Source of the DNA: Bradyrhizobium diazoefficiens
Lineage (GTDB): Bacteria > Pseudomonadota > Alphaproteobacteria > Rhizobiales > Xanthobacteraceae
NCBI RefSeq assembly: GCF_018131185.1
Contig: NZ_JAFCJE010000011.1
Location: 120,807-184,806, forward strand
DNA: 64,000 bases
Reading direction: 5' to 3'
Shown piece after piece: positions 17,875-27,563 of this stretch; positions within the stretch are counted from its first letter, which is position 1; the number at the start of each line of letters is the position of its first letter. The notes beneath the pieces are model-generated. The model saw nothing but the letters and a program-made list of their open reading frames with translations, was not told where the DNA came from and made no database searches. Made by a program: the position numbers and the translations under genes.

Positions 17875-19035
17875 ATGCGCAAGGTTGGGATACACCACTT
17901 TCCCGAAATCGATCGTGTAGTCTACGGCAAGCCTGCAGCTGAGGCCTTGAATGATGAAGCCGTGCGGCTGAATGCCAACCGCGTTTTCCTCCTGGTCAGC
18001 CGTACCTTGAATACGAAGACCGACGAGATCGAAAAGATTCGCCGCGCGCTCGGCAACAAGCATGTGGCGACCTTCGACGGAATTGCGCAGCACACGACCC
18101 GAAAACAAGCTGCTGAAGTCGCGTGTCAAGCGAACGACGCTCAAGCTGATCTGATCGTTGCCGTCGGTGGAGGTTCTGCCGTCGACCTCGCGAAGATCGT
18201 CATCATGGCCGTGGAACATGATATCCGCGATGAGGCAGGTTTCGACCCGTTCGTTATGGGTCCCGGCGTGCCCTTCTCTCCATTCCGCGCGCCCAAGGTG
18301 CGGCAGATCGCAGTGCCATCGACGCTGAATGGCGGCGAATACAATGCCGGAGCGCTCGTCACGGACGAGCGCACCAAGCTGAAGCAGATATTCTTCCACC
18401 CGCAGATGTCACCCGTGGCAGTCATCCTTGATCCCGACCTGAGCCTCAATACGCCTATGAATCTGTGGATGGGATCCGGGACACGCTCGATGGATCACGG
18501 CATCGAAGCCCTGTGCTCGCCGGCTGGCACGCCATTGGCGGATGAAGTGGTCTTGGCGGGCATCCGTCTTTTGCGCGAGGGCATGCTCCGCACTCTGCAG
18601 CATCCGGATGATCTGGAAGCGCGACGCCAATCGCAACAAGGCTCGTGGCTCGCCGCTTTCGGTCTGCAGGCACGCGTTCCGATGGGGGCAAGCCACGGGA
18701 TCGGACACGTGCTTGGCGGCACTTTCGATGTTCCTCACTATTACTGCACGCCCGTCATCATGCCGAGCCTGCTTCGGTACAACAAAGCCTTTACGGAGGA
18801 TGCGCAGAAGCGCTTGGCGGCAGCTCTCGGCAGCCCCGATATGGAAGCTGGAGATGCTTTCGCCGGCTTCGTCAAAGCCCTCGGACTACCTACTCGTCTG
18901 GCCGACGTCGGCGTCGGCGAGGACAAGTTCGAGAAGATCAGCAAGATTGCGATCAATCACCGCTTCGTTCAAGCCAATCCGAGGCCGTTCAAGAGCGAAG
19001 CCGACATCGTCGATCTGCTGCGAATGGCTGCTTGA
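17875..19035 (+). CDS. Iron-type alcohol dehydrogenase / maleylacetate-reductase-like protein
   Basis: A 386-residue member of the group III (iron-containing) dehydrogenase family. The nucleotide-binding motif V-G-G-G-S-A-V-D-L-A-K is at residues 97-107. Candidate metal ligands are Asp and His in GTRSMDHGIEAL and two His in MGASHGIGHVLGG. In this family some enzymes reduce maleylacetate in aromatic catabolism and others oxidise alcohols; the sequence does not decide between them. AGGGGAAACGA precedes the ATG. The gene lies immediately downstream of an operator shared with the molybdenum hydroxylase genes 15 kb away, so both probably belong to one pathway. Confidence 0.85.
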   Translation: MRKVGIHHFPEIDRVVYGKPAAEALNDEAVRLNANRVFLLVSRTLNTKTDEIEKIRRALGNKHVATFDGIAQHTTRKQAAEVACQANDAQADLIVAVGGGSAVDLAKIVIMAVEHDIRDEAGFDPFVMGPGVPFSPFRAPKVRQIAVPSTLNGGEYNAGALVTDERTKLKQIFFHPQMSPVAVILDPDLSLNTPMNLWMGSGTRSMDHGIEALCSPAGTPLADEVVLAGIRLLREGMLRTLQHPDDLEARRQSQQGSWLAAFGLQARVPMGASHGIGHVLGGTFDVPHYYCTPVIMPSLLRYNKAFTEDAQKRLAAALGSPDMEAGDAFAGFVKALGLPTRLADVGVGEDKFEKISKIAINHRFVQANPRPFKSEADIVDLLRMAA

Positions 19036-19166
19036 TTGAACCGGTTTGCGCGATTCATGGGTTAAGGTGCGTGCGATCGGCAGAGGATCGGCGGGAGCCA
19101 GTTTGATGCAGGCCCTTTGCAGACAGCGTTCACGTGTCTTCGAGCCACTCTTGATACGGAGTGAGG

Positions 19167-20045
19167 ATGACTGCTCTCACTGATTTATTCCCCGGCTTTG
19201 CGTCGGTGAATGCCAAAACAAGTTCGGGTCGCATCTTTGCGCGCGTTGGCGGCAAGGGGCCGCCGCTTCTCCTGTTGCATGGATTTCCTCAAACCCATGC
19301 GATGTGGCATCATTTGGCGCCGGCACTCGCCGAACGGTTCTCGCTCGTCATCGCCGACCTTCCAGGATACGGCGCGTCCGACGTTCCCACGACTGATGCA
19401 AACCATACTCCCTATACGAAACGGGCAATGGCCCGGACGATGGTCGAGGTGATGGAAAGTCTCGGCCACTCGCATTTCTCCTTGGTCGGCCATGACCGGG
19501 GCGGACGTGTCGGCTATCGTTTGGCGCTCGATCATCCCGAACGCCTTTCGCGGCTCGTCGTCCTCGACATATTGCCCACTTACAATTACTGGACGAATCT
19601 GAGCCGTCTTTCGGCGCTTCGCATCTATCATTGGACGTTTCTGGCTCAGCCCCATCCTTTACCCGAAACGCTCATCTCGCGAGACTCAGACGGATTCTTC
19701 GGCCCTGTGTTCGCGGAGGGTTTCGATCCCAGGGCCGTGGAACACTACCTAAGCGCGTTACGCGATCCCGAGCGCGTGCATGGGCTTTGCGAAGACTATC
19801 GAGCCGGCGCCTATGCGGACTTCGAGCATGACAAGAGTGATCTTGATGCCGGTCGAAAGATCACGACGCCCCTTCATGTGATCTGGGGAAGCCGAGGTAT
19901 CGCCGCAGCGGGCGCTCAGCCGCTGATCATTTGGAGCCATTGGGCAAAGCAGGTCACAGGAGAAGCAGTCGAGGCCGGTCACTTCCTGTGCGAGGAAGCT
20001 CACGACGCCACGCAGAGAGCTATCCTGAAGTTCCTTGCGGGTTAA
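19167..20045 (+). CDS. Haloacetate (fluoroacetate-type) dehalogenase
   Basis: A 292-residue alpha/beta hydrolase. Every residue known to define the Rhodopseudomonas fluoroacetate dehalogenase active site is present, several at the same number: nucleophile Asp110 with Arg111 and Arg114 in G-H-D-R-G-G-R, Asp134 in VVLDILPTY, and the halide pocket His155-Trp156 with Tyr211 (family Tyr219). The catalytic His is His272 in GHF. HGFPQTH supplies the oxyanion region. The reaction would be hydrolytic removal of halide from a haloacetate to give glycolate. ATG at 19167 has GGAG five bases upstream. It is 131 bp downstream of the alcohol dehydrogenase, same strand, possibly one unit. Its 3-prime end overlaps the convergent next gene by 26 bp. 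Confidence 0.85.
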   Translation: MTALTDLFPGFASVNAKTSSGRIFARVGGKGPPLLLLHGFPQTHAMWHHLAPALAERFSLVIADLPGYGASDVPTTDANHTPYTKRAMARTMVEVMESLGHSHFSLVGHDRGGRVGYRLALDHPERLSRLVVLDILPTYNYWTNLSRLSALRIYHWTFLAQPHPLPETLISRDSDGFFGPVFAEGFDPRAVEHYLSALRDPERVHGLCEDYRAGAYADFEHDKSDLDAGRKITTPLHVIWGSRGIAAAGAQPLIIWSHWAKQVTGEAVEAGHFLCEEAHDATQRAILKFLAG

Positions 20046-21210
20046 TCAGCGAACCGCGCAGCAGCGCGGACGGTTGAAGATCGGCGATTCGAGGGTATCC
20101 ATCGACGGCCATCAGCAAGTCCGCCTCCGCCAAAATGCATCGCAGCACGTGAACGATCCCGTCGACTCCATCAAGCGCGAGTCCGTAGGCATACGGCCGG
20201 CCGATTCCGACGGCCGTCGCGCCCAAAGCCAACGCTTTGACAACATCCGTGCCTGATCGTATCCCCGAGTCAAACAGAACGGGCGTGTTGCTGGAGGCCC
20301 TGACAATGCCGGGCAGCAGGTCCACCGCCGCAATGCCGCCGTTTGCCTGGCGACCGCCGTGGTTGGAGCAAAAGATACCGTCGACCCCCGCATCGATCGC
20401 ACGCCGGGCGTCATCAGGGTGGCAGATGCCTTTGAGCACGAGGGGAAGCCTGGTCAGCGAACGCAACCAGGGAAGATCGTTCCAAGTCAGAGGATTTCCG
20501 AAGATTTTCCCCCATTGCATGACTGCGGCCGGAAGATCTTCCTCGGGAGGCTTTTGCAGCCTGCCGCGAAACACGGGATCCGAAAAATAGTTGCTAAGAA
20601 CGTGCCCGTGAAACTGAGGGAAGTTCGCCAGGTTGAGGTCCCGCGGGCGCCACCCGGTGATCCATGTATCCAAAGTGACCACCAGGGCCTTGAATCCAGC
20701 CGCCTCGGCCCTACGGACCAGGCTCTCCGCGACTTCCCGATCGGTGGGCGTATAGAGCTGAAAGAAGCCCGGCGTATCTCCGAATTCGGCGGCCACCGTC
20801 TCAAGGGGATCGACGCTGAAGGTCGAAGCCATCATCGGCACGCCGGCCTTATGCGCGGCCTTCGCGGTCGCAATGTCACCGTGCATGTCTTGCGAGCATA
20901 ATCCGATGACGCCGATTGGACTCAAGAAGAGCGGAGTAGGAAACCGCATCCCGAACAGATCGATCGACAGGTCTCGCTTCGCAGCACCAACCAGCATGCG
21001 AGGCATCAAACCCCATTGCTCGAATGCCGAGACATTGACGTTTTGCGTATGCTCGTTGCCGCAACCGCCGGCTACGTAGGCCACGAGCCCGGGAGCCATC
21101 GCCGCATGCGCGCGGGCCTCCAATTCGCGGAAGCCGACCGGCAGTTTCGGCAGCTTGCCGCCGAGACCGCCGAAATAGATTTCGGTCTGATAGTCGCCGT
21201 AGTGACCCAA
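20020..21210 (-). CDS. FMN-dependent 2-hydroxyacid dehydrogenase/oxidase
   Basis: A 396-residue member of the lactate oxidase / lactate monooxygenase / glycolate oxidase family. The family signature S-N-H-G-G-R-Q carries the catalytic His and Arg, FMN-binding segments are seen in SPIGVIGL and PVLFDSGIRSGTDVVKALALGA, and LYTPTDRE lies at the middle. These enzymes oxidise 2-hydroxyacids such as lactate, glycolate or mandelate. Being next to a haloacetate dehalogenase, whose product is a 2-hydroxyacid, is suggestive, but the genes are convergent. The start is probably TTG at 21210 with the strong site AGAGGGGGAG six bases upstream. Confidence 0.88.
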   Translation of the reverse strand: MGHYGDYQTEIYFGGLGGKLPKLPVGFRELEARAHAAMAPGLVAYVAGGCGNEHTQNVNVSAFEQWGLMPRMLVGAAKRDLSIDLFGMRFPTPLFLSPIGVIGLCSQDMHGDIATAKAAHKAGVPMMASTFSVDPLETVAAEFGDTPGFFQLYTPTDREVAESLVRRAEAAGFKALVVTLDTWITGWRPRDLNLANFPQFHGHVLSNYFSDPVFRGRLQKPPEEDLPAAVMQWGKIFGNPLTWNDLPWLRSLTRLPLVLKGICHPDDARRAIDAGVDGIFCSNHGGRQANGGIAAVDLLPGIVRASSNTPVLFDSGIRSGTDVVKALALGATAVGIGRPYAYGLALDGVDGIVHVLRCILAEADLLMAVDGYPRIADLQPSALLRGSLINPQGTSG

Positions 21211-21370
21211 CGTGTTCTCCCCCTCTGTTGATCGGCGTGACGGCAGCCAGCATGAACGGAGCCCTTCGGACGGCGCTCCAACGCGCTCGATTTTCCTTTT
21301 CGCGCCCCACAGATGGGGCGTCCGAACCGAATCTCGGTCGATCGCAAGAGCGGTGCGACCTCCTGCTCTT

Positions 21371-22300
21371 CTACTTGAGGGCTTCTCTCGTGCGACGCGC
21401 CTCGTAAGACTTCACATGGGTGTAGGCCGCGCTTAGAAGCACGGCATCCGCGCCATGTTCTGCCCGTCCCAGGAGGTCACCCAGAACGTGGTCGCCTTCT
21501 GTCCGCGATCCTTTCTCGATGTCGCGCAGCATGGACGCCATCAGCGGAGATCCGGGCGCCGTGAGGAGCGGTCGCGTGCGCTCCAGATAGGCTGGACGAG
21601 GTGCAAAGCCGGCGTCCGCGGCAATCTTGCTGCATTCATCGAGAAGCTTCACGATAAGTCCCGAAGCGCCGGCGGCGACGATGTCTCCGATCGAGGCGCG
21701 CATCAGGCAGGTCACGCCCGCGGCGGTGGCGATGAACACCCATTTCTCCCACATGTTCTGCAGGATGTCATCGCTGGCTTCGGCATCGAAATTCGCGTTC
21801 GATAATGCCGCGAGGATCTTGTCGCGGCGCTTCGATCGCTTCCCGTCCTGCTCGCCGAAGCTGAGCGTATGCAGATCGACGAGATGGAGTATCTCGCCGT
21901 TGCTGGAAAGTGCCGCGGAGATGGCGCATTGACCTCCGAACACCTTCTCCTTCCCAAAGCGGGCGTTCAGTACGTCAATATGACGCAGGCCGTTCAAGAA
22001 CGGGATGATGACGGTGTCGTCTCCAACCGCAGGCGCGAAGGACCGTAGGGCATCGTCGAGATCGTAGGCCTTGCAACTCAACAAGATCAGATCGTAGGGC
22101 CCCTCGAGCCGTTCGGAGATCACGGTCGGCGGGGATACCAGATATAGATCGCCGGTCCGGCTCTTGACCTCGAGCCCCTTCTTGCGAAGCGCCTCAGCGC
22201 GAGCTGGCCTGACGAGGAAAGTGACATCGCGCCCGGCAGCCAGGAGCCTTGCTCCGAAATAGCCGCCTAGGGCTCCCGCTCCGATTACCAGTATCCGCAA
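21371..22300 (-). CDS. Ketopantoate-reductase-family (ApbA/PanE) oxidoreductase
   Basis: A 309-residue protein with the N-terminal dinucleotide motif G-A-G-A-L-G-G-Y-F-G and the C-terminal ApbA domain (FDAEASDDILQNMWEKWVFIAT..TCLMRASIGDI). Family members reduce 2-oxoacids to 2-hydroxyacids with NADPH; PanE makes pantoate. Catabolic paralogues are frequent, and placement beside an FMN 2-hydroxyacid enzyme suggests such a catabolic role rather than vitamin synthesis. The gap to the upstream solute-binding protein gene is 120 bp on the same strand. Confidence 0.85.
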   Translation of the reverse strand: MRILVIGAGALGGYFGARLLAAGRDVTFLVRPARAEALRKKGLEVKSRTGDLYLVSPPTVISERLEGPYDLILLSCKAYDLDDALRSFAPAVGDDTVIIPFLNGLRHIDVLNARFGKEKVFGGQCAISAALSSNGEILHLVDLHTLSFGEQDGKRSKRRDKILAALSNANFDAEASDDILQNMWEKWVFIATAAGVTCLMRASIGDIVAAGASGLIVKLLDECSKIAADAGFAPRPAYLERTRPLLTAPGSPLMASMLRDIEKGSRTEGDHVLGDLLGRAEHGADAVLLSAAYTHVKSYEARRTREALK

Positions 22301-22420
22301 GATTCATCTCCTGTTTGACGTGGAAGATCGTCGTTCCGTGCTGACGGCGGGACCCGACGTCTGGCTCCGCAGCGCCGAAGGTTGCGCCTCAGTGACCGTC
22401 ACCGGTACCGACAGGCCTGA

Positions 22421-23629
22421 CTAGTCCACAGCGCTGACGAGCTTCCCAAAAGGAATCCAGCTTTTCCCGTCGAAGCTCTCGAACTGAAGTGACGTCCACG
22501 CCTGGTTGTTTTTCTCGCTGGTATTGATGGCGCTCCCCGGGAGCGCCATCGAAGGCGAGAAATTCCTCAAGTTCAGCGCCTGGCTCATGATGTTGCCGCG
22601 CGTCAGATCATCGCCGCATTGCTGAAGGATCTTCTCGAGCATTTCACCCTGGACGACACCAGCCACGTAAAGTGTCTCTGCCACGTCGCCCGTTGGAATG
22701 TACTTGGCAAGAAACGCACGATAGCTTTTGACTGCCGGGTCGTGCTCCCACGTCGGATCCATCGGATCTTTCAGGAACGTGCTTGATACCACCCCTTTGG
22801 CGTTGTCGAGTCCCGCGGCTGCAAGGGTCCCCGCGACCGACGTGGTGGAATTGATGATGACCGTCAGAGGGCTCCAGCCGATTTCGCGGATTTTACGGAG
22901 AGCTTGCGCCGTGAACTTCGGTGATCCGGCGATGAACAACGCTTCTGATCCCGAGCTCTTGAGCGACACGACCTGAGAATCGACTGTCGGATCGGTCGCT
23001 TCGTAGGACTTTGTCACGACCAGCTTGCCGAAATCGTCCTTCATGTATGAACGGAACGCGCCGACAAAATCCTTCCCGAGATCATCGTTCTGATAGAGTA
23101 TGGCAATGCGCGAACCGGGCATCTTTTCAGTTATGAATTTCGCATACACCTTGCCCTCGGTATCATAGCTCGGCAGCCCGGTCGTGGTGTAAGGGTACTC
23201 GGCATGATTGGTGAATTTGTTCGCGCCTGAGAGAACGAAGAGGTGCGGCACCTTCTTGGCATTGGCGTATTTCACGTTCGCAGAAATGCTCGCTGTCCCA
23301 AGCGGGCTGAACAGAAATGCGACCTCCTCGCTTTCGACCAGCTTGCGGGTTTGCTCGACGGATTTGCTCGGTGAGTATGCATCGTCGAGGGCAATCAGCT
23401 TGATCTTGCGGCCGTTGATACCTCCCTTGTCATTGATGAACTCGACATAGGCCATCAATGCCTTGCCTACGTTGCCGAGCGCCGAGGCAGGGCCACTGAA
23501 GGGAAACGTCGATCCGACCTTGATCTCCGTCGCGGTAACCCCGACTGGCTCCTCGGCCTCGGCCTTCCGCGCAAACGCCAGTGCAGTTGCAAGCAGCAGC
23601 GTCGCGAGCATGAATTTCCTCTGCCACAT
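22421..23629 (-). CDS. Branched-chain-amino-acid-type ABC solute-binding protein
   Basis: A 402-residue periplasmic binding protein of the LivK/Peripla_BP_6 family, with a signal peptide (MWQRKFMLATLLLATALAFA) and the typical opening ITVG-like EIKVGSTFPFSGPASALG. Such proteins deliver amino acids, aromatic acids or amides to Liv-type transporters. No permease or ATPase gene is nearby. It is clearly paralogous to the protein at 51466-52665: both share FPFSGPAS, GGxNGRK and DDxYSPxKxVE segments. GGAGGG lies before the ATG at 23629. Confidence 0.92.
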   Translation of the reverse strand: MWQRKFMLATLLLATALAFARKAEAEEPVGVTATEIKVGSTFPFSGPASALGNVGKALMAYVEFINDKGGINGRKIKLIALDDAYSPSKSVEQTRKLVESEEVAFLFSPLGTASISANVKYANAKKVPHLFVLSGANKFTNHAEYPYTTTGLPSYDTEGKVYAKFITEKMPGSRIAILYQNDDLGKDFVGAFRSYMKDDFGKLVVTKSYEATDPTVDSQVVSLKSSGSEALFIAGSPKFTAQALRKIREIGWSPLTVIINSTTSVAGTLAAAGLDNAKGVVSSTFLKDPMDPTWEHDPAVKSYRAFLAKYIPTGDVAETLYVAGVVQGEMLEKILQQCGDDLTRGNIMSQALNLRNFSPSMALPGSAINTSEKNNQAWTSLQFESFDGKSWIPFGKLVSAVD

Positions 23630-23868
23630 CGATCTTTTCCCTCCAATGAGACGCTCACGGCGTCGAATGGCGTTTCCGTTCTGCGCCCCGCATCTGACGC
23701 CGGGGTCACATTTGAGATCGGCTTTGACTCGCCCTTGCCTGGCTTCCGGCAGGCAGCACTCGGCATCCTCTCGCGTGAAACAGTCGCGGTAGGCGTGCCG
23801 GACGATGAGTGCTACTTATCTTGCGATGCGAAAGCTGGCCGCGGCCAACCAACCCGGTCGGTCACGTT

Positions 23869-24660
23869 CTAGTCTCTGTAGCGCGAGCCCCTTGCATCAA
23901 GAGCACGGCGATAGGCCTCGAACGAATCTTGCCCAAAGGAGGTTTTTTCGTCGAAGCCCTTTGCAACCTCGCTCTGCATCTGCCGCGTCGTGCGACGCAA
24001 AATCTCTTCCGGCAGCGGCCGCCAGTTCTTGCCAAATGTAGCAGCGGCGAGTTGCACTTCGCACGCGCGTTGCAGGACCGTCATGCGGAACAGCGCCTCC
24101 GCGGCCGTCCTCCCACACGTCAGAAGACCGTGGTGTCTCAAGATCATGTAGTTCTTGTTGCCCAGCGACTTCACGAGGCGCTCGCGCTCGCCGAGATCCG
24201 TCGAAATGCCCTCGAAATCATGGTACGCAATTTGCTCATAGAGCATCGCGCCGTAGAAGCTGTGATGCGAGAGCCCCTCTTCCGTGCAAGCAACAGCGAC
24301 ACCGGCCGTCGTGTGCGTATGGGCGATGAAATGGGCATCATCGCGTGCGGCATGAACCGAAGAATGGATCGTGAAGCCCGGCGCGTTGACACGCCCCGGA
24401 ACATCCATAACCTTGTTCCCATCAAGATCGATCTTGATGAGATTGGAGGCTGTGACTTCGTTGTACGCCAGCCCGAACGAATTGATCAGAAAGTGCTTAT
24501 CAGGACCCGGCACGCGAGCCGTGATATGATTATAGATGTGCTCGCACCAACCCAGATCGAAGAAGACATGATACAGCGCAGCGAGATCCTGACGAACCAG
24601 CCGCTCTTCGGCGGCCATGGCGTTGTGGCTGATGTTTCCAGGTGAGGTCTGGACGTTCAT
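23869..24660 (-). CDS. Class II aldolase/adducin-family protein (downstream copy)
   Basis: A 263-residue class II aldolase/adducin domain protein. Zinc-ligand histidines are seen in AHTHTTAGVAV and LRHHGLL, and YNHITARVPG matches the family start. The family includes fuculose- and ribulose-phosphate aldolases and decarboxylases; stand-alone copies in catabolic loci have uncertain substrates. The ATG at 24660 follows GGAGGAAT. It lies 37 bp downstream of a related gene, so the two are probably a recent or ancient tandem pair in one operon. Confidence 0.88.
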   Translation of the reverse strand: MNVQTSPGNISHNAMAAEERLVRQDLAALYHVFFDLGWCEHIYNHITARVPGPDKHFLINSFGLAYNEVTASNLIKIDLDGNKVMDVPGRVNAPGFTIHSSVHAARDDAHFIAHTHTTAGVAVACTEEGLSHHSFYGAMLYEQIAYHDFEGISTDLGERERLVKSLGNKNYMILRHHGLLTCGRTAAEALFRMTVLQRACEVQLAAATFGKNWRPLPEEILRRTTRQMQSEVAKGFDEKTSFGQDSFEAYRRALDARGSRYRD

Positions 24661-24697
24661 GCGATTCCTCCGAGTGACTTTATCGCTGGTCGGCACG

Positions 24698-25519
24698 TCA
24701 GTTGAGCAGATCCGGCTGCTCTTTCACGATCTTCGAGTAGAGCGTCTGGAACTGAAACCATCCAGCCCTCGGTGAGCCGAGGATAGAGAAAGCCTGCTTC
24801 GCAGATTCCTCGGGAATGATCTTGAGAGCCTGGCCGGTTCGCGCCGCCGCCGCTTCGGCAAGCAGTTGAACCTGGCACGACCGCTCCATCGTGATGAACC
24901 ACCAGACCGCCTCATCCACGCTCTGTCCGACAGTCAGAAGTCCGTGGTTCTGCAAGATAGCCGCCTTGTGCGGCCCCAGCGCCTGAGCGATTTGCTGGCC
25001 TTCGTCCACTTCGACTGCCACGCCACCGTAGTCCTCGTATAGAGCGTGATCGTTGTAGAAGGCACAGGCATCTTGCGTAATCGGCTCCAGTTTCCGAGCC
25101 AGCGTTGAGAACGCCCGGCCATGGGTGGAGTGCGAATGCGCTGCACCAATCGAATCCGGACGAGCCGCATGAACACTTGCGTGAATCGCGAAAGCGGCGG
25201 CGTTGACGGGATAGTTGCCCTCGACGACTTCGCCTTTGTGGTTGACCCGAATGAGGTCTGAGGCCTTAATCAACCCGAAGCTCATCCCGAAGCCGTTCAC
25301 CCAAAACGTGTCCGTGAACTCCGGGTCACGCACAGTGATGTGGCCCGCGACCCCCTCGTCGAATCCGAATTTCGAAAAGAGCCTCAATCCAGCAGCGAGG
25401 CGCTCCTTTCTGTGCCGTCTCTCTTCAACCAGAGTCTTGAAAACAGGAGGCTGTGGCAGGCCCACGCCGATCTTCGCTACGGCTCCGGCATGTCGATCCT
25501 GAAGGAGATGCTCGCTCAT
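24698..25519 (-). CDS. Class II aldolase/adducin-family protein (upstream copy)
   Basis: A 273-residue class II aldolase/adducin protein. The family markers are GFDEGVAGHITVRDPE, metal-binding His in AAHSHSTHGRAF, and LQNHGLLTVGQ. The ATG at 25519 is chosen over an upstream frame extension because the conserved domain begins soon after it and AAGG precedes it. It is the first gene of a two-gene operon divergent from a LysR regulator 178 bp away. Substrate unknown; it could be a decarboxylase or retro-aldolase for a carboxylated intermediate. Confidence 0.88.
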   Translation of the reverse strand: MSEHLLQDRHAGAVAKIGVGLPQPPVFKTLVEERRHRKERLAAGLRLFSKFGFDEGVAGHITVRDPEFTDTFWVNGFGMSFGLIKASDLIRVNHKGEVVEGNYPVNAAAFAIHASVHAARPDSIGAAHSHSTHGRAFSTLARKLEPITQDACAFYNDHALYEDYGGVAVEVDEGQQIAQALGPHKAAILQNHGLLTVGQSVDEAVWWFITMERSCQVQLLAEAAAARTGQALKIIPEESAKQAFSILGSPRAGWFQFQTLYSKIVKEQPDLLN

Positions 25520-25697
25520 CGTTTTGCCTTCGTATTCAATATGCCGCGTAAGCCCACGGCACAGTGACGGGAATTGTTCGACGCGGCGCTGATATGAGGT
25601 TAAGTTCGGAGTGTCCGCGGCTACCATTAGACTGGCAGTGAGCCGCGGAAAAACAATTGAAATCGATTGTGGATCGTTGAATTTGGCTCAGCGCAAA

Positions 25698-26630
25698 ATG
25701 TCGAATGCCCGATCAACCCTCCCGCCCTTGGCAAGCCTTCGTGCGTTCGAAGCTCTCGCACGGTCCGGTAGCGTCAAGCTTGCTTCCGAAAGTCTAAACC
25801 TCACCCCATCTGCGATCAGCCATCAAATTCGTACTCTGGAGGCGCACTTCGGCGTTCAACTCGTGCGACGCAGCGGCCGGAATGTCGAACTCACCGAAAG
25901 CGGCGCGATTTACGCCAGCGCCGTGCTCAGCGCCTTCGACGAACTGTTTAGCGCCAGCGACCTCCTTGAGGATCGCAAGCGCGGCCCGATCGTCAGGGTC
26001 AGCGTAACGCCGACGTTTGCGATGCTCGCTGCGCTCCCGCACCTCGAGAGATTCCGTATCGATAATCCGGGGCTTGATCTGAGGCTGGAGGCGAAGAATA
26101 CCCCGGCCGATTTCGAGCGAGACAATATCGACGCCGCGGTCCAGTTCGGCGAGCCTCCTTTCGGTAGCCTGACCTATCATCGGCTGCTCAGGTCGCGCGC
26201 CGCCCCATGCGCTGACCCGAAGCTGTTGGATCGCCGCGGTCCCATTCGGCATCCGGAAGACTTGACGAGGCTGCCGTTGATAAAGTTCGCCACTGCGCCA
26301 GACCTTTGGCAGAGATGGTTCGCGGAGTACGAACCGCAAGTCGCGACGAAGGAACCGGACCTTGTCGGCGACAGCCTCTTGACGGCCATACAGATGGCCA
26401 GGTCATCGATGGGCGTAGTCCTGGCGCCTTTCCCTCTGATCGCTCCGCTGGTCAGCAGCGGCGCTTTGACGGTCATAGCGCACTGGGGCTCGAAAAGCAT
26501 CGCGCTGAGGGACTTTTACTTTACCCATCGGAAGGTCGATGGCTCGTCCGAGAAGATCAAGGCTGTCCACAAATGGCTGAAAGTCGTGGCCAAGGCCTTG
26601 GAAACCGATGCTGGAAAGCTCGGAGTGTAG
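25698..26630 (+). CDS. LysR-family regulator (GcvA-like)
   Basis: A 310-residue LysR protein. The winged helix begins PPLASLRAFEALARSGSVKLA and the recognition part is NLTPSAISHQIRTLE, close to the GcvA/AmpR subgroup. The effector domain is of normal length. It is divergent from the tandem aldolase operon and is the natural regulator for it. The ATG at 25698 fits the family start; a frame extension reaching 25611 runs through the likely promoter. Effector unknown. Confidence 0.88.
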   Translation: MSNARSTLPPLASLRAFEALARSGSVKLASESLNLTPSAISHQIRTLEAHFGVQLVRRSGRNVELTESGAIYASAVLSAFDELFSASDLLEDRKRGPIVRVSVTPTFAMLAALPHLERFRIDNPGLDLRLEAKNTPADFERDNIDAAVQFGEPPFGSLTYHRLLRSRAAPCADPKLLDRRGPIRHPEDLTRLPLIKFATAPDLWQRWFAEYEPQVATKEPDLVGDSLLTAIQMARSSMGVVLAPFPLIAPLVSSGALTVIAHWGSKSIALRDFYFTHRKVDGSSEKIKAVHKWLKVVAKALETDAGKLGV

Positions 26631-26674
26631 AACACTGCCACCGTTGGAAGTGCGCTCCGGTGACAAACGGGACC

Positions 26675-27343
26675 TCACGCCAGATGATTGGATCTCTTGC
26701 GCTTCTGGGGCCTTTTCGAACCCGGGGGCCTGGTCCGCACCGAGGATTTACGGGATGCTTTCGTAGTTTCGAGGAGTTGCCGCTCGTTGCCGAGGACATG
26801 TTCGCGAGCCACGCTCATGATTTCCGAGGCGAATTCCCGATGATCCGCCGCGCGGGCCAACAGCAATGCGCCCACGATTTCAGACACGATGGCAATCGCT
26901 TCTCGCTTCGATGGGCCGTTGATGTCCTCGGACAAAATGGCGATCATCTCTCTCAGACCGTTTGAAAACGTCCGTCTGACGCCGGCGCCGGCCCGGGAAA
27001 CCTCTGCACCGAGCGCCGGAAGAGCGCAACCGTTCGCGACATCGTCACGGTGTCGGTCCGTGAGATAGTAATCGACGATATTCAAAAGGCGTTCGCCGGG
27101 ACTGGATCGATCGGCCAGCTTCCGCCATTGCTCCACCGATCCGTCCACGGCCCTTGCGAACGCTCTTTCGATCAGATCGCGCCGGGATTTGAAATGGAGA
27201 TAGAAGCCGCCGTGCGTGAGTCCGGCCGCCTGCATCAGCTCGGCCACCTTGACGCTTTCAACTCCTCGTTCGCGGATTCGAGCCGAAGCGCGATCCACGA
27301 TACGGGCGGATGTTTCGGCTCTATGTCCTTTTTCGTATCGCAT
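26675..27343 (-). CDS. TetR-family repressor
   Basis: A 222-residue TetR protein, N-terminal HTH in KVAELMQAAGLTHGGFYLHF, with a C-terminal domain of the TetR_C_33 type and a basic tail rich in Arg, Lys and Pro (last 30 residues). It is convergent with the LysR gene and divergent from the epoxide-hydrolase-like gene, which it probably controls together with the following NmrA-like gene. I could not find a clean palindrome in the 220-bp gap. Confidence 0.88.
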   Translation of the reverse strand: MRYEKGHRAETSARIVDRASARIRERGVESVKVAELMQAAGLTHGGFYLHFKSRRDLIERAFARAVDGSVEQWRKLADRSSPGERLLNIVDYYLTDRHRDDVANGCALPALGAEVSRAGAGVRRTFSNGLREMIAILSEDINGPSKREAIAIVSEIVGALLLARAADHREFASEIMSVAREHVLGNERQLLETTKASRKSSVRTRPPGSKRPQKRKRSNHLA

Positions 27344-27563
27344 ATTGTCTCGCCGTCACGAGCGACTGGACGCCCAAGAAATCCGCGCGACAATGTTGCC
27401 GCACCCGTCCTGCATCCGCTGGTTCGGCCGCGCACTGATCCATCGTAATTCATGCCAATGCGGCCCGACATGGCAAAGCTGGTGCTACGCCTATTCAACA
27501 TTGAATTACACCCTCGGATTTCTGGATGTTAGATATCATGCAGGTTCGCAAGGGAGCCGGACA

